Shown: in pieces, positions 1 to 6,494 of the stretch
Position numbering within the stretch: the stretch's first letter is position 1
Layout: every line of letters starts with the position of its first letter
From: Clostridiales bacterium
Lineage (GTDB): Bacteria; Bacillota; Desulfitobacteriia; Desulfitobacteriales; Desulfitobacteriaceae
Reading direction: 5' to 3'
Length of the DNA: 7,714 nucleotides
Assembly: GCA_027357125.1 (NCBI GenBank)
Contig: DAHVVW010000089.1
Span: 1-7,714 of the forward strand
Notes under the pieces: model-generated
Database searches by the model: none
Seen by the model: only the letters and a program-made list of their open reading frames with translations
What the model was told of the DNA's origin: nothing
Position numbers and translations under genes: made by a program

Positions 1-279
1 GCGTTTTACAACCTCATCCAAGGGCTGGTCTTCTTCAACCTTTTCGAGAACTGCAATTTTAGTGGGCGAAGAAATAACCACTACATCTGCGCCCGCTTGG
101 GCATGACGCCAAGTGTCCTTCCCCGGCTTGTCCATCTCAAACCCGTGGACATCGTGTTTTACGGTCGCAACCCGCCACCCGCGCTTTTTGGCCTCGCGCA
201 AAATCTTCTCTAAAAGGGTAGTCTTGCCGGAATCAGATTTCCCCACCACTGACACTACCGGAATTTCTTTGTTACTCAT
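1..279 (-). CDS. mobB: MobB, molybdopterin-guanine dinucleotide biosynthesis GTPase (partial, C-terminus outside window)
   Basis: MobB is a P-loop GTP-binding protein that assists attachment of GMP to molybdopterin to form the guanine dinucleotide cofactor. The ATG is at 277-279, after a G-rich ribosome site (GAGGGGG) about 7 nt upstream. The frame stays open to the left edge, giving 93 N-terminal residues. Visible are a first beta strand (IPVVSVVG), a Walker A motif GKSDSGKTT (residues 13-21), and the family signature KHDVHGFEMDKPGKDTWRHA (41-60), where MobB proteins typically carry K-H-x-H-x-F-x-x-D-x-P-G-K-D-(S/T)-x-R-H. It starts 48 nt after moeA with no terminator between, so the two should be co-transcribed. 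The C-terminal half, including the rest of the GTPase fold, is not in the window, so intactness or fusion to another Moco domain cannot be judged. The family call is firm. Confidence 0.93.
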   Translation of the reverse strand, partial: MSNKEIPVVSVVGKSDSGKTTLLEKILREAKKRGWRVATVKHDVHGFEMDKPGKDTWRHAQAGADVVVISSPTKIAVLEKVEEDQPLDEVVKR

Positions 280-327
280 TGATTTACCCCCTCGTATAAT
301 CCCTAACGCATAAAGTGCATTTTAACC

Positions 328-1533
328 TTACTTCCCAATCCAGCGCGCTAGCAAGGACTCTCCCTCCCGCACGGGACCATGCCCGCCGGGAACATCCACC
401 AGCAAATCACTGCCGATCATGGAGCGCAAAATCCCGGAGCCCTGTGCCGGTGCCAGGTCTGCCCAGATTTCTCCGTCTTTCAGTACAGCTGTGGCACGCA
501 GGAACCGGCGCTGACGCCCGGACTTAGAGAACTCCCCTGCCATTTTCACCGCAAACTCTTGCGGCTGCCACTGAACACTTCCCCTTAGCTTTGACAGAAC
601 CGGGCGCACCAAGAGTTCAAAAGTGACAGCTGCAGCAGCCGGGTTGCCCGAGAGGGAAAAATAAAGCTTATTTCCTTTTCTGCCCACTGCTGCCGGAGTT
701 CCGGGTTTTAAGTTCACTTTCCAAAAAAGCATCTCACAGCCATGCTGCTCAAGAGCTTGGGGCATAAGGTCATACTCCCCCACGGAAGCACCTCCCGTTG
801 AGATCACAACATCGCTTCCCTCCAACTGTTCCAAAGCCAGGAGGGTTTCCGGCAAGCGGTCCGGGACATAAGGAATGGCTTTGACCTCACATCCCGCTTC
901 CTGCAACAGGCCGCGCAAGGTGTAACTGTTACTGTTGTAGATTTTGCCTGGGAGCGGTTGGCTGTCGATATCAATTAGCTCTGACCCGGTGGACAGGAGG
1001 CCCACCTTCGGACGGCGGTATACCGGCACTTCTTGCACCCCTGCTGCCGCCAGGAGTCCAAGCGCAGGCGGAGTGAGCAGCACTCCCTGCCGCAGCAGAG
1101 TCTCTCCCCGGGCTATTTCATCTCCTTCCGGAACAACATTAGCCCCGGCCGGGACAGGGTAGTGAATAACCACTTCATCCCCGTGCTCTTCCGTATCCTC
1201 CATGCGCACTACACAGTTGGCACCTGCGGGAATGGGAGCCCCGGTAAAAATGCGGGCTGCTTCTCCTACTTCCAGAGCCCGTTCCGGCCAGCTCCCCGCC
1301 GGAATCTCCGTAACGATCCTCAAACTTAATGGTTTAGAATCCTGGGTGCGGGCGTAGTAAGCATACCCATCTAACGGGGAACGTGCAAACGGAGGAATAT
1401 TCAGCTGAGAATGCAAATCCTGGGCCAGAACCCTGCCATAGGCCGACCCTAAACTTACCGTTTCGGCTGACACAGGCTTAATCAGACTATAAACAAGTTC
1501 TTCGGCTTTCTCTAAATCAATATTTGTTTCCAT
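328..1533 (-). CDS. moeA: MoeA, molybdopterin molybdenumtransferase
   Basis: MoeA inserts molybdate (or tungstate) into adenylylated molybdopterin, the last common step of molybdenum cofactor synthesis, in the cytoplasm. The 401-residue product has the normal family length. Motifs in order: PPFARSPLDGYAYYA (47-61, conserved Asp55), RIFTGAPIPAGANCVVRMED (94-113), EGDEI (136-140), STGSEL (181-186), the MoaB/Mog-like GGASVGEYD (247-255), KPGTP (276-280), SGNPAA (295-300), and a C-terminal beta-barrel domain (about 325-401). Relative to E. coli, KPGKP is KPGTP and LPGNPVS is LSGNPAA, a variation I believe occurs in other Firmicutes. An in-frame GTG at 1566 is rejected as start: it falls at the predicted transcription start and lacks an SD. 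The ATG at 1531-1533 has AAGGAAGGA 10 nt upstream. The gene has its own promoter and is followed by mobB. Confidence 0.95.
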   Translation of the reverse strand: METNIDLEKAEELVYSLIKPVSAETVSLGSAYGRVLAQDLHSQLNIPPFARSPLDGYAYYARTQDSKPLSLRIVTEIPAGSWPERALEVGEAARIFTGAPIPAGANCVVRMEDTEEHGDEVVIHYPVPAGANVVPEGDEIARGETLLRQGVLLTPPALGLLAAAGVQEVPVYRRPKVGLLSTGSELIDIDSQPLPGKIYNSNSYTLRGLLQEAGCEVKAIPYVPDRLPETLLALEQLEGSDVVISTGGASVGEYDLMPQALEQHGCEMLFWKVNLKPGTPAAVGRKGNKLYFSLSGNPAAAAVTFELLVRPVLSKLRGSVQWQPQEFAVKMAGEFSKSGRQRRFLRATAVLKDGEIWADLAPAQGSGILRSMIGSDLLVDVPGGHGPVREGESLLARWIGK

Positions 1534-1543
1534 CTGCTTTCTA

Positions 1544-1552
1544 TCCTTCCTT
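1544..1552 (-). promoter_or_regulatory. Ribosome binding site of moeA
   Basis: Reads AAGGAAGGA on the minus strand, 10 nt before the ATG at 1533. It decides the moeA start against the upstream in-frame GTG at 1566. Confidence 0.7.
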
Positions 1553-1567
1553 GTTTCTCTCCCCACA

Positions 1568-1597
1568 AGTGTAGCGTGAACATAGGACTCTTGTCAA
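1568..1597 (-). promoter_or_regulatory. Sigma-A-like promoter of moeA-mobB
   Basis: On the minus strand a perfect -35 box TTGACA (1592-1597) is followed by an 18-nt spacer and a -10-like TACACT (1568-1573, 4 of 6 consensus bases). The first two T's of the -35 box are the last two of the T-tract that ends the fapA terminator, so termination and re-initiation are packed without a gap. The implied start site near 1560 leaves a leader of about 30 nt containing the moeA ribosome site. Confidence 0.7.
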
Positions 1598-1647
1598 AAA
1601 AAACAGGGAGCCTGTCGCCCACCTCCAACCAGCAGCAACAGGCTTCC
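1596..1647 (-). terminator. Rho-independent terminator downstream of fapA
   Basis: Minus-strand RNA forms a stem AGCCUGUUGC / GCGACAGGCU (10 pairs, one G-U), extended by outer G-C pairs across a one-base bulge, with a loop of about 16 nt. It is followed by CCCTG and then eight T's (plus-strand A-run 1596-1603). It begins a few bases after the fapA stop and separates LCP-fapA from moeA-mobB. Confidence 0.88.
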
Positions 1648-1652
1648 ATGAA

Positions 1653-3602
1653 TTAAAGAGGATTGGCCCGCAGTTTTTCCATCTGCACCAGACCCCGCTC
1701 GCGATACACCTCTAAGTCTTTGTACGCTTCCTCTATCCTAATAATTTCTTTGTCCACAGCAATCACGACATTAGGGTGACAATAAGCAACCTTGAGCCGC
1801 TTGGTTCCAACAATTTGTACAAGGGTTGTGCTTACTCCTGACCCTCCCAATTCCCGGATCGAGACATTTCCTCCAGCCAGAATCTTGCCCCCGCGGCACA
1901 CCCCTTCAATGTTTACATCTCCATCCGCACTAATCATCGAGTTGTACGCTCCTTTAGCACATTGAAACGAACCGCCGGTCTCGATTGTCGTACCCTGCAC
2001 ATAATCGACAACACACGCCAGCTTTTCCGGAACTTCAAGGGCAATATTTTCTACCAATTGAGCAAAGGCTTTATTCACTTTATGGAGAAGCGTTACGGAT
2101 TGCGGTTCTAACGGCCCCAGACCTGACAAGAAGCGCTTAGCAGATTTAACGGCGAGGATTAGATCCTGGGTAATGAGCTCATCCTTGTGCGTTAAGACAT
2201 AGTTCTCAGCCTTGACTGCCCGTTTCGGCAGCTCCGGGAAATTCCGTTCAAGGAGTTTTTTGAGACACTGCCCTGGTTTGAGATTAGCCGCCGCCGGGGA
2301 TTTTAGCAATTCCTCAGTTTGCATCAGGCACAAGTTCAGCTCATCGTAAACAGCTTTGAGCTGGCGTAGGATTTCCGCTCTCACCACATATTTTTCTCCC
2401 ACTACCAATTTTCCACCCAGGACATTGCGGTGAACTTTCAGCCCTCTTTCTGCCCGAATCTCGGCATGGGAGACCGCTCCCTGAATTTCGACTTTGCCGG
2501 TGGCAAAAATATGCAGTCCGTCCTGCACATTCCCTCCGATCAAAACATCGCCGGTAAAATCAATGCTGCCGGTGGACAAATCAACATCTTTATTTAACAC
2601 ATATGCATTTTCCACCATATAAGTTATCTCATCTAAACGCACGGGCAGTCCCGCACACGCTGCAATAACCTCCATCCCGTCTTCCGAGAGGCGAACATTT
2701 TTCTTCAGCCTGAACTGGAAATCCCGCAGCGGTTGAGTCGGCAGTTGGCGTCCGAAAACATCCGTACCGGGGATCCCGGGTATGCCAGGTTTTTTGCGGG
2801 CCAGCACTGTTCCTTCCTTAACAAGCTGTATTTTTGAAGCAAAAAAATCAATACGCTCAAATTCCGCTGTTTCTTTGGGCTGGGGTGCTCCTACGAAGTC
2901 TTCTAATACCGGCGGCTGCGGCGGAACCGGCATTACAGCCTCTGCCACGACCACTTCGCCGCTCCCTCTGACTGCTAAAATCTCATTCCAGACTTCTTGG
3001 CGACGGCCAAAAACAATCTTAAGCTCCGCCAGACCGTCATTGAGCCGCTGTTCATCCCACATTTCCCCGGAAAGAGGCATATCCTCCCATGTTAAATATT
3101 CATCCAGATCCAGACGGCGTGCAGGATGAATTTCTTTCATTAATACATAACGGCCCGCCGTTTTCTGTTGAACTCTGGCGACCACCGCTCCCCCTTGAAA
3201 GCGCACCTCAAGTTCCCATTTAAGCTCCCCTGGTTCCAGCCATGGGATAAACTCAATAACATCCTCCCTGCGGCAAGAGAAGGATTTATCCTGGAGCTCT
3301 CCGTTGACCCGCATCTCTCCCCCGCGCCGGGGCGGTAAAATTTCCTGCACTCCTTCACCCGGGTCTATTATGTATCTTTCACCGTCCCACTCTGTTTTTA
3401 CTAAAACCTCCTGGGCCGGCGCAGCAGTCGTAGCCGGTTCCCGTGCCTCCGGCAGGTGCAAACGCACCTTCCATTTCCTGGACAAAAACCCAGGCTTGTC
3501 CAGAACCTCTAACTGAAGCTGCTCCGGGGAACAGCCCCACTTCTGAGCCCATTCCTGCCTGATTTCATCAAGTGAGCGCCCACGCACGATTTCTTCCGGC
3601 AT
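1653..3602 (-). CDS. fapA: FapA family (DUF342) protein with Jag-N-like N-terminus
   Basis: A 649-residue protein of the FapA/DUF342 family (flagellar assembly protein A), whose biochemical role is poorly defined. Residues about 4-50 (RGRSLDEIRQEWAQKWGCS through GFLSRKW) resemble the Jag-N domain also found in the KhpB/Jag RNA-binding protein. The core has the classic VKEGTVLARKKPGIPGIPG followed by TDVFG (261-284), then repeats of the type GDVLIGGNVQDG and ATGKVEIQGAV (about 345-380), a probable right-handed beta-helix. Helical, probably coiled-coil, segments (about 405-435 and 480-525) precede a second beta-repeat block (GDVNIEGVCRGGKILAGGNV, 561-580) and a charged helical C-terminus. There is no signal peptide or membrane segment. 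The ATG at 3602 is chosen because GGAG lies 9 nt upstream; an in-frame ATG at 3617 gives five more residues with a weak SD. It follows the LCP gene closely and ends in a terminator. No other flagellar gene is present. Confidence 0.88.
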   Translation of the reverse strand: MPEEIVRGRSLDEIRQEWAQKWGCSPEQLQLEVLDKPGFLSRKWKVRLHLPEAREPATTAAPAQEVLVKTEWDGERYIIDPGEGVQEILPPRRGGEMRVNGELQDKSFSCRREDVIEFIPWLEPGELKWELEVRFQGGAVVARVQQKTAGRYVLMKEIHPARRLDLDEYLTWEDMPLSGEMWDEQRLNDGLAELKIVFGRRQEVWNEILAVRGSGEVVVAEAVMPVPPQPPVLEDFVGAPQPKETAEFERIDFFASKIQLVKEGTVLARKKPGIPGIPGTDVFGRQLPTQPLRDFQFRLKKNVRLSEDGMEVIAACAGLPVRLDEITYMVENAYVLNKDVDLSTGSIDFTGDVLIGGNVQDGLHIFATGKVEIQGAVSHAEIRAERGLKVHRNVLGGKLVVGEKYVVRAEILRQLKAVYDELNLCLMQTEELLKSPAAANLKPGQCLKKLLERNFPELPKRAVKAENYVLTHKDELITQDLILAVKSAKRFLSGLGPLEPQSVTLLHKVNKAFAQLVENIALEVPEKLACVVDYVQGTTIETGGSFQCAKGAYNSMISADGDVNIEGVCRGGKILAGGNVSIRELGGSGVSTTLVQIVGTKRLKVAYCHPNVVIAVDKEIIRIEEAYKDLEVYRERGLVQMEKLRANPL

Positions 3603-3637
3603 AGTATTCCACTCCATCCAAATTATCTCTTAACCCA

Positions 3638-4738
3638 TTATAACACATCCTGGTAGCCGGTTGACCCTTCTCCATTGGGATCTTGGCCGTTGCCCGGAAC
3701 TTTAATATCTCCTTCATGTCCATTCGACCCAGGGCCATTGGGATCTTCGCTGTTTCCCGGAACCTTAGGCTTAGGCTTATCCGGCACCGTCTGCACCGGT
3801 TTTAAGAGGTCAACCGGCCCGCTGTCAACTATAACTTCAGTAGTGGTTTTGCCCTGAAAAAGATTTTTCACTACTTCTTTAGCCTTTTCAGGGTTCACCG
3901 CCCAGTAACTCACTCCGTCCAAATCAAGAAAAGATCCCGGCAGAGTCTGGGACAAGATCCTGGAACTATCGAAGTTCACCGCGACTTTAGCGAGCTTTAA
4001 CATATCTCCCACTGACAAATTGGTCTGAACCGCTTCCCTTAACTGCGGGATGAGGACCGGAAGCTTCGGGATCGTGCTGGCCTGCATCATCTCTTTCCCA
4101 ACCGCTTTCAGCACTACCTGCTGGCGGGCAGTACGGGAAATATCCGCCAGCTCATCATGCCGGAAACGCGCATACTGGAGTGCTTTCGAGCCGTCCAGGC
4201 GCTGTTCTCCCTTTTTCAGATTAATAAGCCCATCCTCTTTGTCCCCTGTTTTATAGTTCATGTCTTTTTCGACATAGACTGTGATCCCGCCTAAAGTATC
4301 GATAATTTCCTTAAACCCGGAAAAATTAGTAAGGACATAACCTGACACCGGCACTCCTGTGAGGTCTGCAACTTCCTGCTGCAGAGTTTCAATATCCTTC
4401 AAGGCTGCAATAGAGTTAATCTTGACATCGCCATACCCCGGGAGCGTCACCTTGGTGTCGCGTGGAATGGATAACAAGCTAATCCGTTTCTCCTTCGGGT
4501 CAACACTTGCCAGGATTATGGAGTCTGTATTAAACTTGCTCTCCCCCGGCCGCTGGTCCGCTCCGATGAGCAGTACGCTCATCTGTTGGCTGAGTCCGGG
4601 AATATCGTTGACCCCGCCCCGCGGCATTGTCACCGTATGCCCGGCAGAGCTGTTCTGCCAGGCATACCAAACATAACCTGAGATAAATACCGTGAGCAAA
4701 GCAATAGACATTAAGGCGATCTTTTGTTTACGCCGCAA
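3638..4738 (-). CDS. LytR-CpsA-Psr (LCP) family membrane-anchored wall glycopolymer transferase
   Basis: LCP proteins transfer undecaprenyl-linked anionic polymers onto peptidoglycan outside the membrane. The 366-residue form has a basic N-terminus (RRKQK), one transmembrane segment (about 7-27, ending YVWYAW), and then the extracellular LCP domain (about 54-295). Family residues seen are LLIGADQR (56-63), TDSIILASVDP (71-81), SIPRDT (90-95, Arg/Asp pair), LDGSKALQYARFRH (181-194) and DISRTARQQ (199-207), which carry the pyrophosphate/metal-binding Arg and Asp residues. The C-terminal tail is rich in Pro, Gly and Asn and ends in a tandem 21-residue duplication. Start choice: an in-frame TTG at 4795 sits only about 6 nt after the predicted transcription start with no good SD. 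The TTG at 4736-4738 has AGGAG 10 nt upstream and places the membrane helix at the usual distance from the N-terminus. Which of the several LCP paralogues this is cannot be told. Confidence 0.9.
   Translation of the reverse strand: MRRKQKIALMSIALLTVFISGYVWYAWQNSSAGHTVTMPRGGVNDIPGLSQQMSVLLIGADQRPGESKFNTDSIILASVDPKEKRISLLSIPRDTKVTLPGYGDVKINSIAALKDIETLQQEVADLTGVPVSGYVLTNFSGFKEIIDTLGGITVYVEKDMNYKTGDKEDGLINLKKGEQRLDGSKALQYARFRHDELADISRTARQQVVLKAVGKEMMQASTIPKLPVLIPQLREAVQTNLSVGDMLKLAKVAVNFDSSRILSQTLPGSFLDLDGVSYWAVNPEKAKEVVKNLFQGKTTTEVIVDSGPVDLLKPVQTVPDKPKPKVPGNSEDPNGPGSNGHEGDIKVPGNGQDPNGEGSTGYQDVL
3641..3766 (-). repeat. Tandem 63-bp direct repeat in the LCP gene tail
   Basis: Two adjacent 63-bp units (3704-3766 and 3641-3703) encode 21-residue copies beginning KVPGNSEDPNGPGSNG and KVPGNGQDPNGEGSTG. 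They align without gaps with about half of the residues identical, including KVPGN, DPNG, GS and G. The second copy runs to the stop codon. The repeat is low-complexity, hydrophilic and Pro/Gly-rich, so it is probably an unstructured, wall-exposed tail made by an internal duplication. Confidence 0.85.
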
Positions 4739-4748
4739 CTCAAAACAA

Positions 4749-4753
4749 CTCCT
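4749..4753 (-). promoter_or_regulatory. Ribosome binding site supporting the inner TTG start of the LCP gene
   Basis: AGGAG on the minus strand, 10 nt before the TTG at 4738. The upstream TTG at 4795 has only an AAAAAGA-like stretch. Confidence 0.5.
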
Positions 4754-4808
4754 AACTCTATCCAGACTCTCTTCAGTTTGTTCACAATGGCTCAATACAA
4801 TCTTTTTA

Positions 4809-4838
4809 ATTATACAGCTTGTCTGCTACATATTTGAA
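4809..4838 (-). promoter_or_regulatory. Probable sigma-A promoter of LCP-fapA
   Basis: A perfect -10 TATAAT (minus strand, 4809-4814) lies 18 nt after TTCAAA (4833-4838, 4 of 6 matches to TTGACA). It sits in the short AT-rich gap between the bshC stop and the LCP start. A second TATAAT (4864-4869) overlaps the last bshC codons but has no well-spaced -35 box. No terminator is visible after bshC, so read-through from selD-bshC may add to expression. Confidence 0.55.
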
Positions 4839-4856
4839 GAGTTAGGGCGAAAATAT

Positions 4857-6437
4857 CTATATAATTATACACTGTTCCCGAAAATCCGCTGTCAGAGGAA
4901 GCTCCGCCACCCGCATTCCGAACTCCGGGCCGAAGCGGGCCACAAAACTCAGTGGGTTAAAGACCCTTTCCTGCCTGATCCCAAACGGTGCTAGAGCCTG
5001 TTCTAACTGCTCGATCCGCCTCAGCATGCTTTCACAACGTTTGCGCTGGGCTTGCCAAATTTTCTTTTCAAGGTAGGAAATCTGCCCCAATACCCGCTCT
5101 TGGTTTTGAGCCACCCATTCTTCGGCGTGGCTATTGATCGCACTAAAAGAGTCAAGCCTTTGGTAGGCTGAGTTTATCTGTGCTCTTAGAGCCCCAAAAT
5201 GCCCGTCAATATCGTATTCGTCCTGCTCCCGCACGCACCGTTCTTTATACTCTGCCAGCCCCTGATACACTTGGGCCACAGTCAGGCCTTCCGTGCGCAA
5301 GGCCCGCTGCCAACCCTGGGTAAGCACTACTGCTGACAGCCGGGGATACACTACCGGCATCTCAAACCCAAACACAGCAAACCCTTGCCCGAGCTGAGCC
5401 CAGTAATTAAGCTCTCCCGGTCCGGCCACATACGCCAGAGTCGGCAACAGATATTCCTGAACCAGTGGGCGGGTGGCGACATTGGGGGAGAAGAGCCCCG
5501 GGTCTTCCCTGAGCATGGATGTTAAGTCATCAAGAGTTAAAGTTGTTTCTTTTCCCCTTAACTTAAAACCCTGCGACGAACTGAGCAAAGCGCGACGCTC
5601 CGGATTTGCCATAAACAGGTTAACCTCGCCCTGGTCGAGCTCGATTTGCGCTTTGTAGGCAAGACTCACAAGTTTGTGCGTACGCTGCTCCAAAGCCTGA
5701 TTAAGATCACGGTGAGATTTCAGTATCCGCTCATATACCGGAGAAGCGAGTCTCTTAAAAGCCGGCAGGGCCGGATCAAAAAAGATTAACCCCCTGTCGT
5801 GAGTGAGCCACTTAAGCACTAAGGCAAACCATTCACTAAAATTACGCGCTTGCTCTGTTAAGCGTTTCAAGTCCTGTATCATCTCAGATTTAAACTCACT
5901 CTCCGGCAGACCCCGATTAAGCATATCTGCGACCTCACTCCAGGGCGGCACCGACAGGCTGCCGACTGGAAGCCCCTCTCCCTCTCCCGCCAGTCTCAGG
6001 GGCAACGGGCGACCATCGCCAGTTAGGAGAACGGTCTCTCTCACTTCTGCCCAATCGTGGTCTTCGCTCGCAATCCAGAAAACAGGAACCACCGTCCGCC
6101 CCAGCTTTCGTTGCTGTTCCCCGGCCAGATGAATTGCCGTCACCGCCTTATATAAGGTATAGAGCGAACCTGAGAGCATTCCTGCCTGCTGGCCCGTAAC
6201 CACGGTTAAGGTATCTTCCCGGAGCAAAGCGGAGATATTTTTCATGGTCTCTTCCCCGAATCCCAGGCGTTCATGGTACTCGGTCAGAGTTCTGACCAAT
6301 TCCTCACGGGCAAAGCTCCTGCCCTCCAACCGCTCTGCTCTCCTCCCAAAACTCGCGTCAAGTTTCGGATCTCCTCCTGCAAAAAAGAAGGCCACTTGCT
6401 CAAAACAAGTCGCCACACTTTGCCACACTTCCTGCAC
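4857..6437 (-). CDS. bshC: BshC, putative cysteine ligase of bacillithiol biosynthesis
   Basis: BshC is the proposed enzyme that joins cysteine to glucosaminyl-malate, the last step of bacillithiol synthesis, in the cytoplasm. The product is 526 residues, close to the usual 530-540. It has the characteristic TVVTGQQAGMLSGSLYTLYK (78-97, nucleotide-site region), PVFWIASEDHDWAEV (118-132), RPLVQEYLLPTLAYVAGPGE (323-342) plus LNYWAQLG, MPVVYPR (360-366), a long C-terminal coiled coil (about 385-485), and the closing ERVFNPLSFVARFGPEF (490-506). The start is a GTG at 6435-6437 with GGGGGAG 6 nt upstream; an in-frame stop shortly before it excludes a longer form. It follows selD by 57 nt without a terminator, so co-transcription is likely. 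bshA and bshB are not in the window, so bacillithiol production is not shown here. Confidence 0.93.
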   Translation of the reverse strand: MQEVWQSVATCFEQVAFFFAGGDPKLDASFGRRAERLEGRSFAREELVRTLTEYHERLGFGEETMKNISALLREDTLTVVTGQQAGMLSGSLYTLYKAVTAIHLAGEQQRKLGRTVVPVFWIASEDHDWAEVRETVLLTGDGRPLPLRLAGEGEGLPVGSLSVPPWSEVADMLNRGLPESEFKSEMIQDLKRLTEQARNFSEWFALVLKWLTHDRGLIFFDPALPAFKRLASPVYERILKSHRDLNQALEQRTHKLVSLAYKAQIELDQGEVNLFMANPERRALLSSSQGFKLRGKETTLTLDDLTSMLREDPGLFSPNVATRPLVQEYLLPTLAYVAGPGELNYWAQLGQGFAVFGFEMPVVYPRLSAVVLTQGWQRALRTEGLTVAQVYQGLAEYKERCVREQDEYDIDGHFGALRAQINSAYQRLDSFSAINSHAEEWVAQNQERVLGQISYLEKKIWQAQRKRCESMLRRIEQLEQALAPFGIRQERVFNPLSFVARFGPEFGMRVAELPLTADFREQCIII

Positions 6438-6443
6438 TCTAAT

Positions 6444-6450
6444 CTCCCCC
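6444..6450 (-). promoter_or_regulatory. Ribosome binding site of bshC
   Basis: GGGGGAG on the minus strand, 6 nt before the GTG start at 6437. It supports the non-ATG start. Confidence 0.65.
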
Positions 6451-6494
6451 TGCTACAGCACTAAGCTTTTACCGTGGGTATTTTATCATAGGCT

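Noticed and set aside
1534..1566. 11-residue N-terminal extension of MoeA from a GTG at 1566
   Set aside because: It falls at the predicted transcription start, has no SD, and the extension GRETRKDRKQ is just the translated ribosome-site region.
2782..3129. Plus-strand open frame of 115 codons inside fapA
   Set aside because: Opposite-strand shadow of fapA with Ser/Arg-rich, low-information sequence and no SD or family resemblance.
3140..3358. Second minus-strand frame of 72 codons within fapA
   Set aside because: Out-of-frame overlap fully inside fapA with no ribosome site. The fapA frame is continuous, so it is not evidence of a frameshift.
4864..4869. Second TATAAT at the end of bshC as a promoter
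   Set aside because: The nearest -35-like CTGACA is 20 nt away, too far for a good sigma-A promoter; the TATAAT at 4809-4814 fits better.
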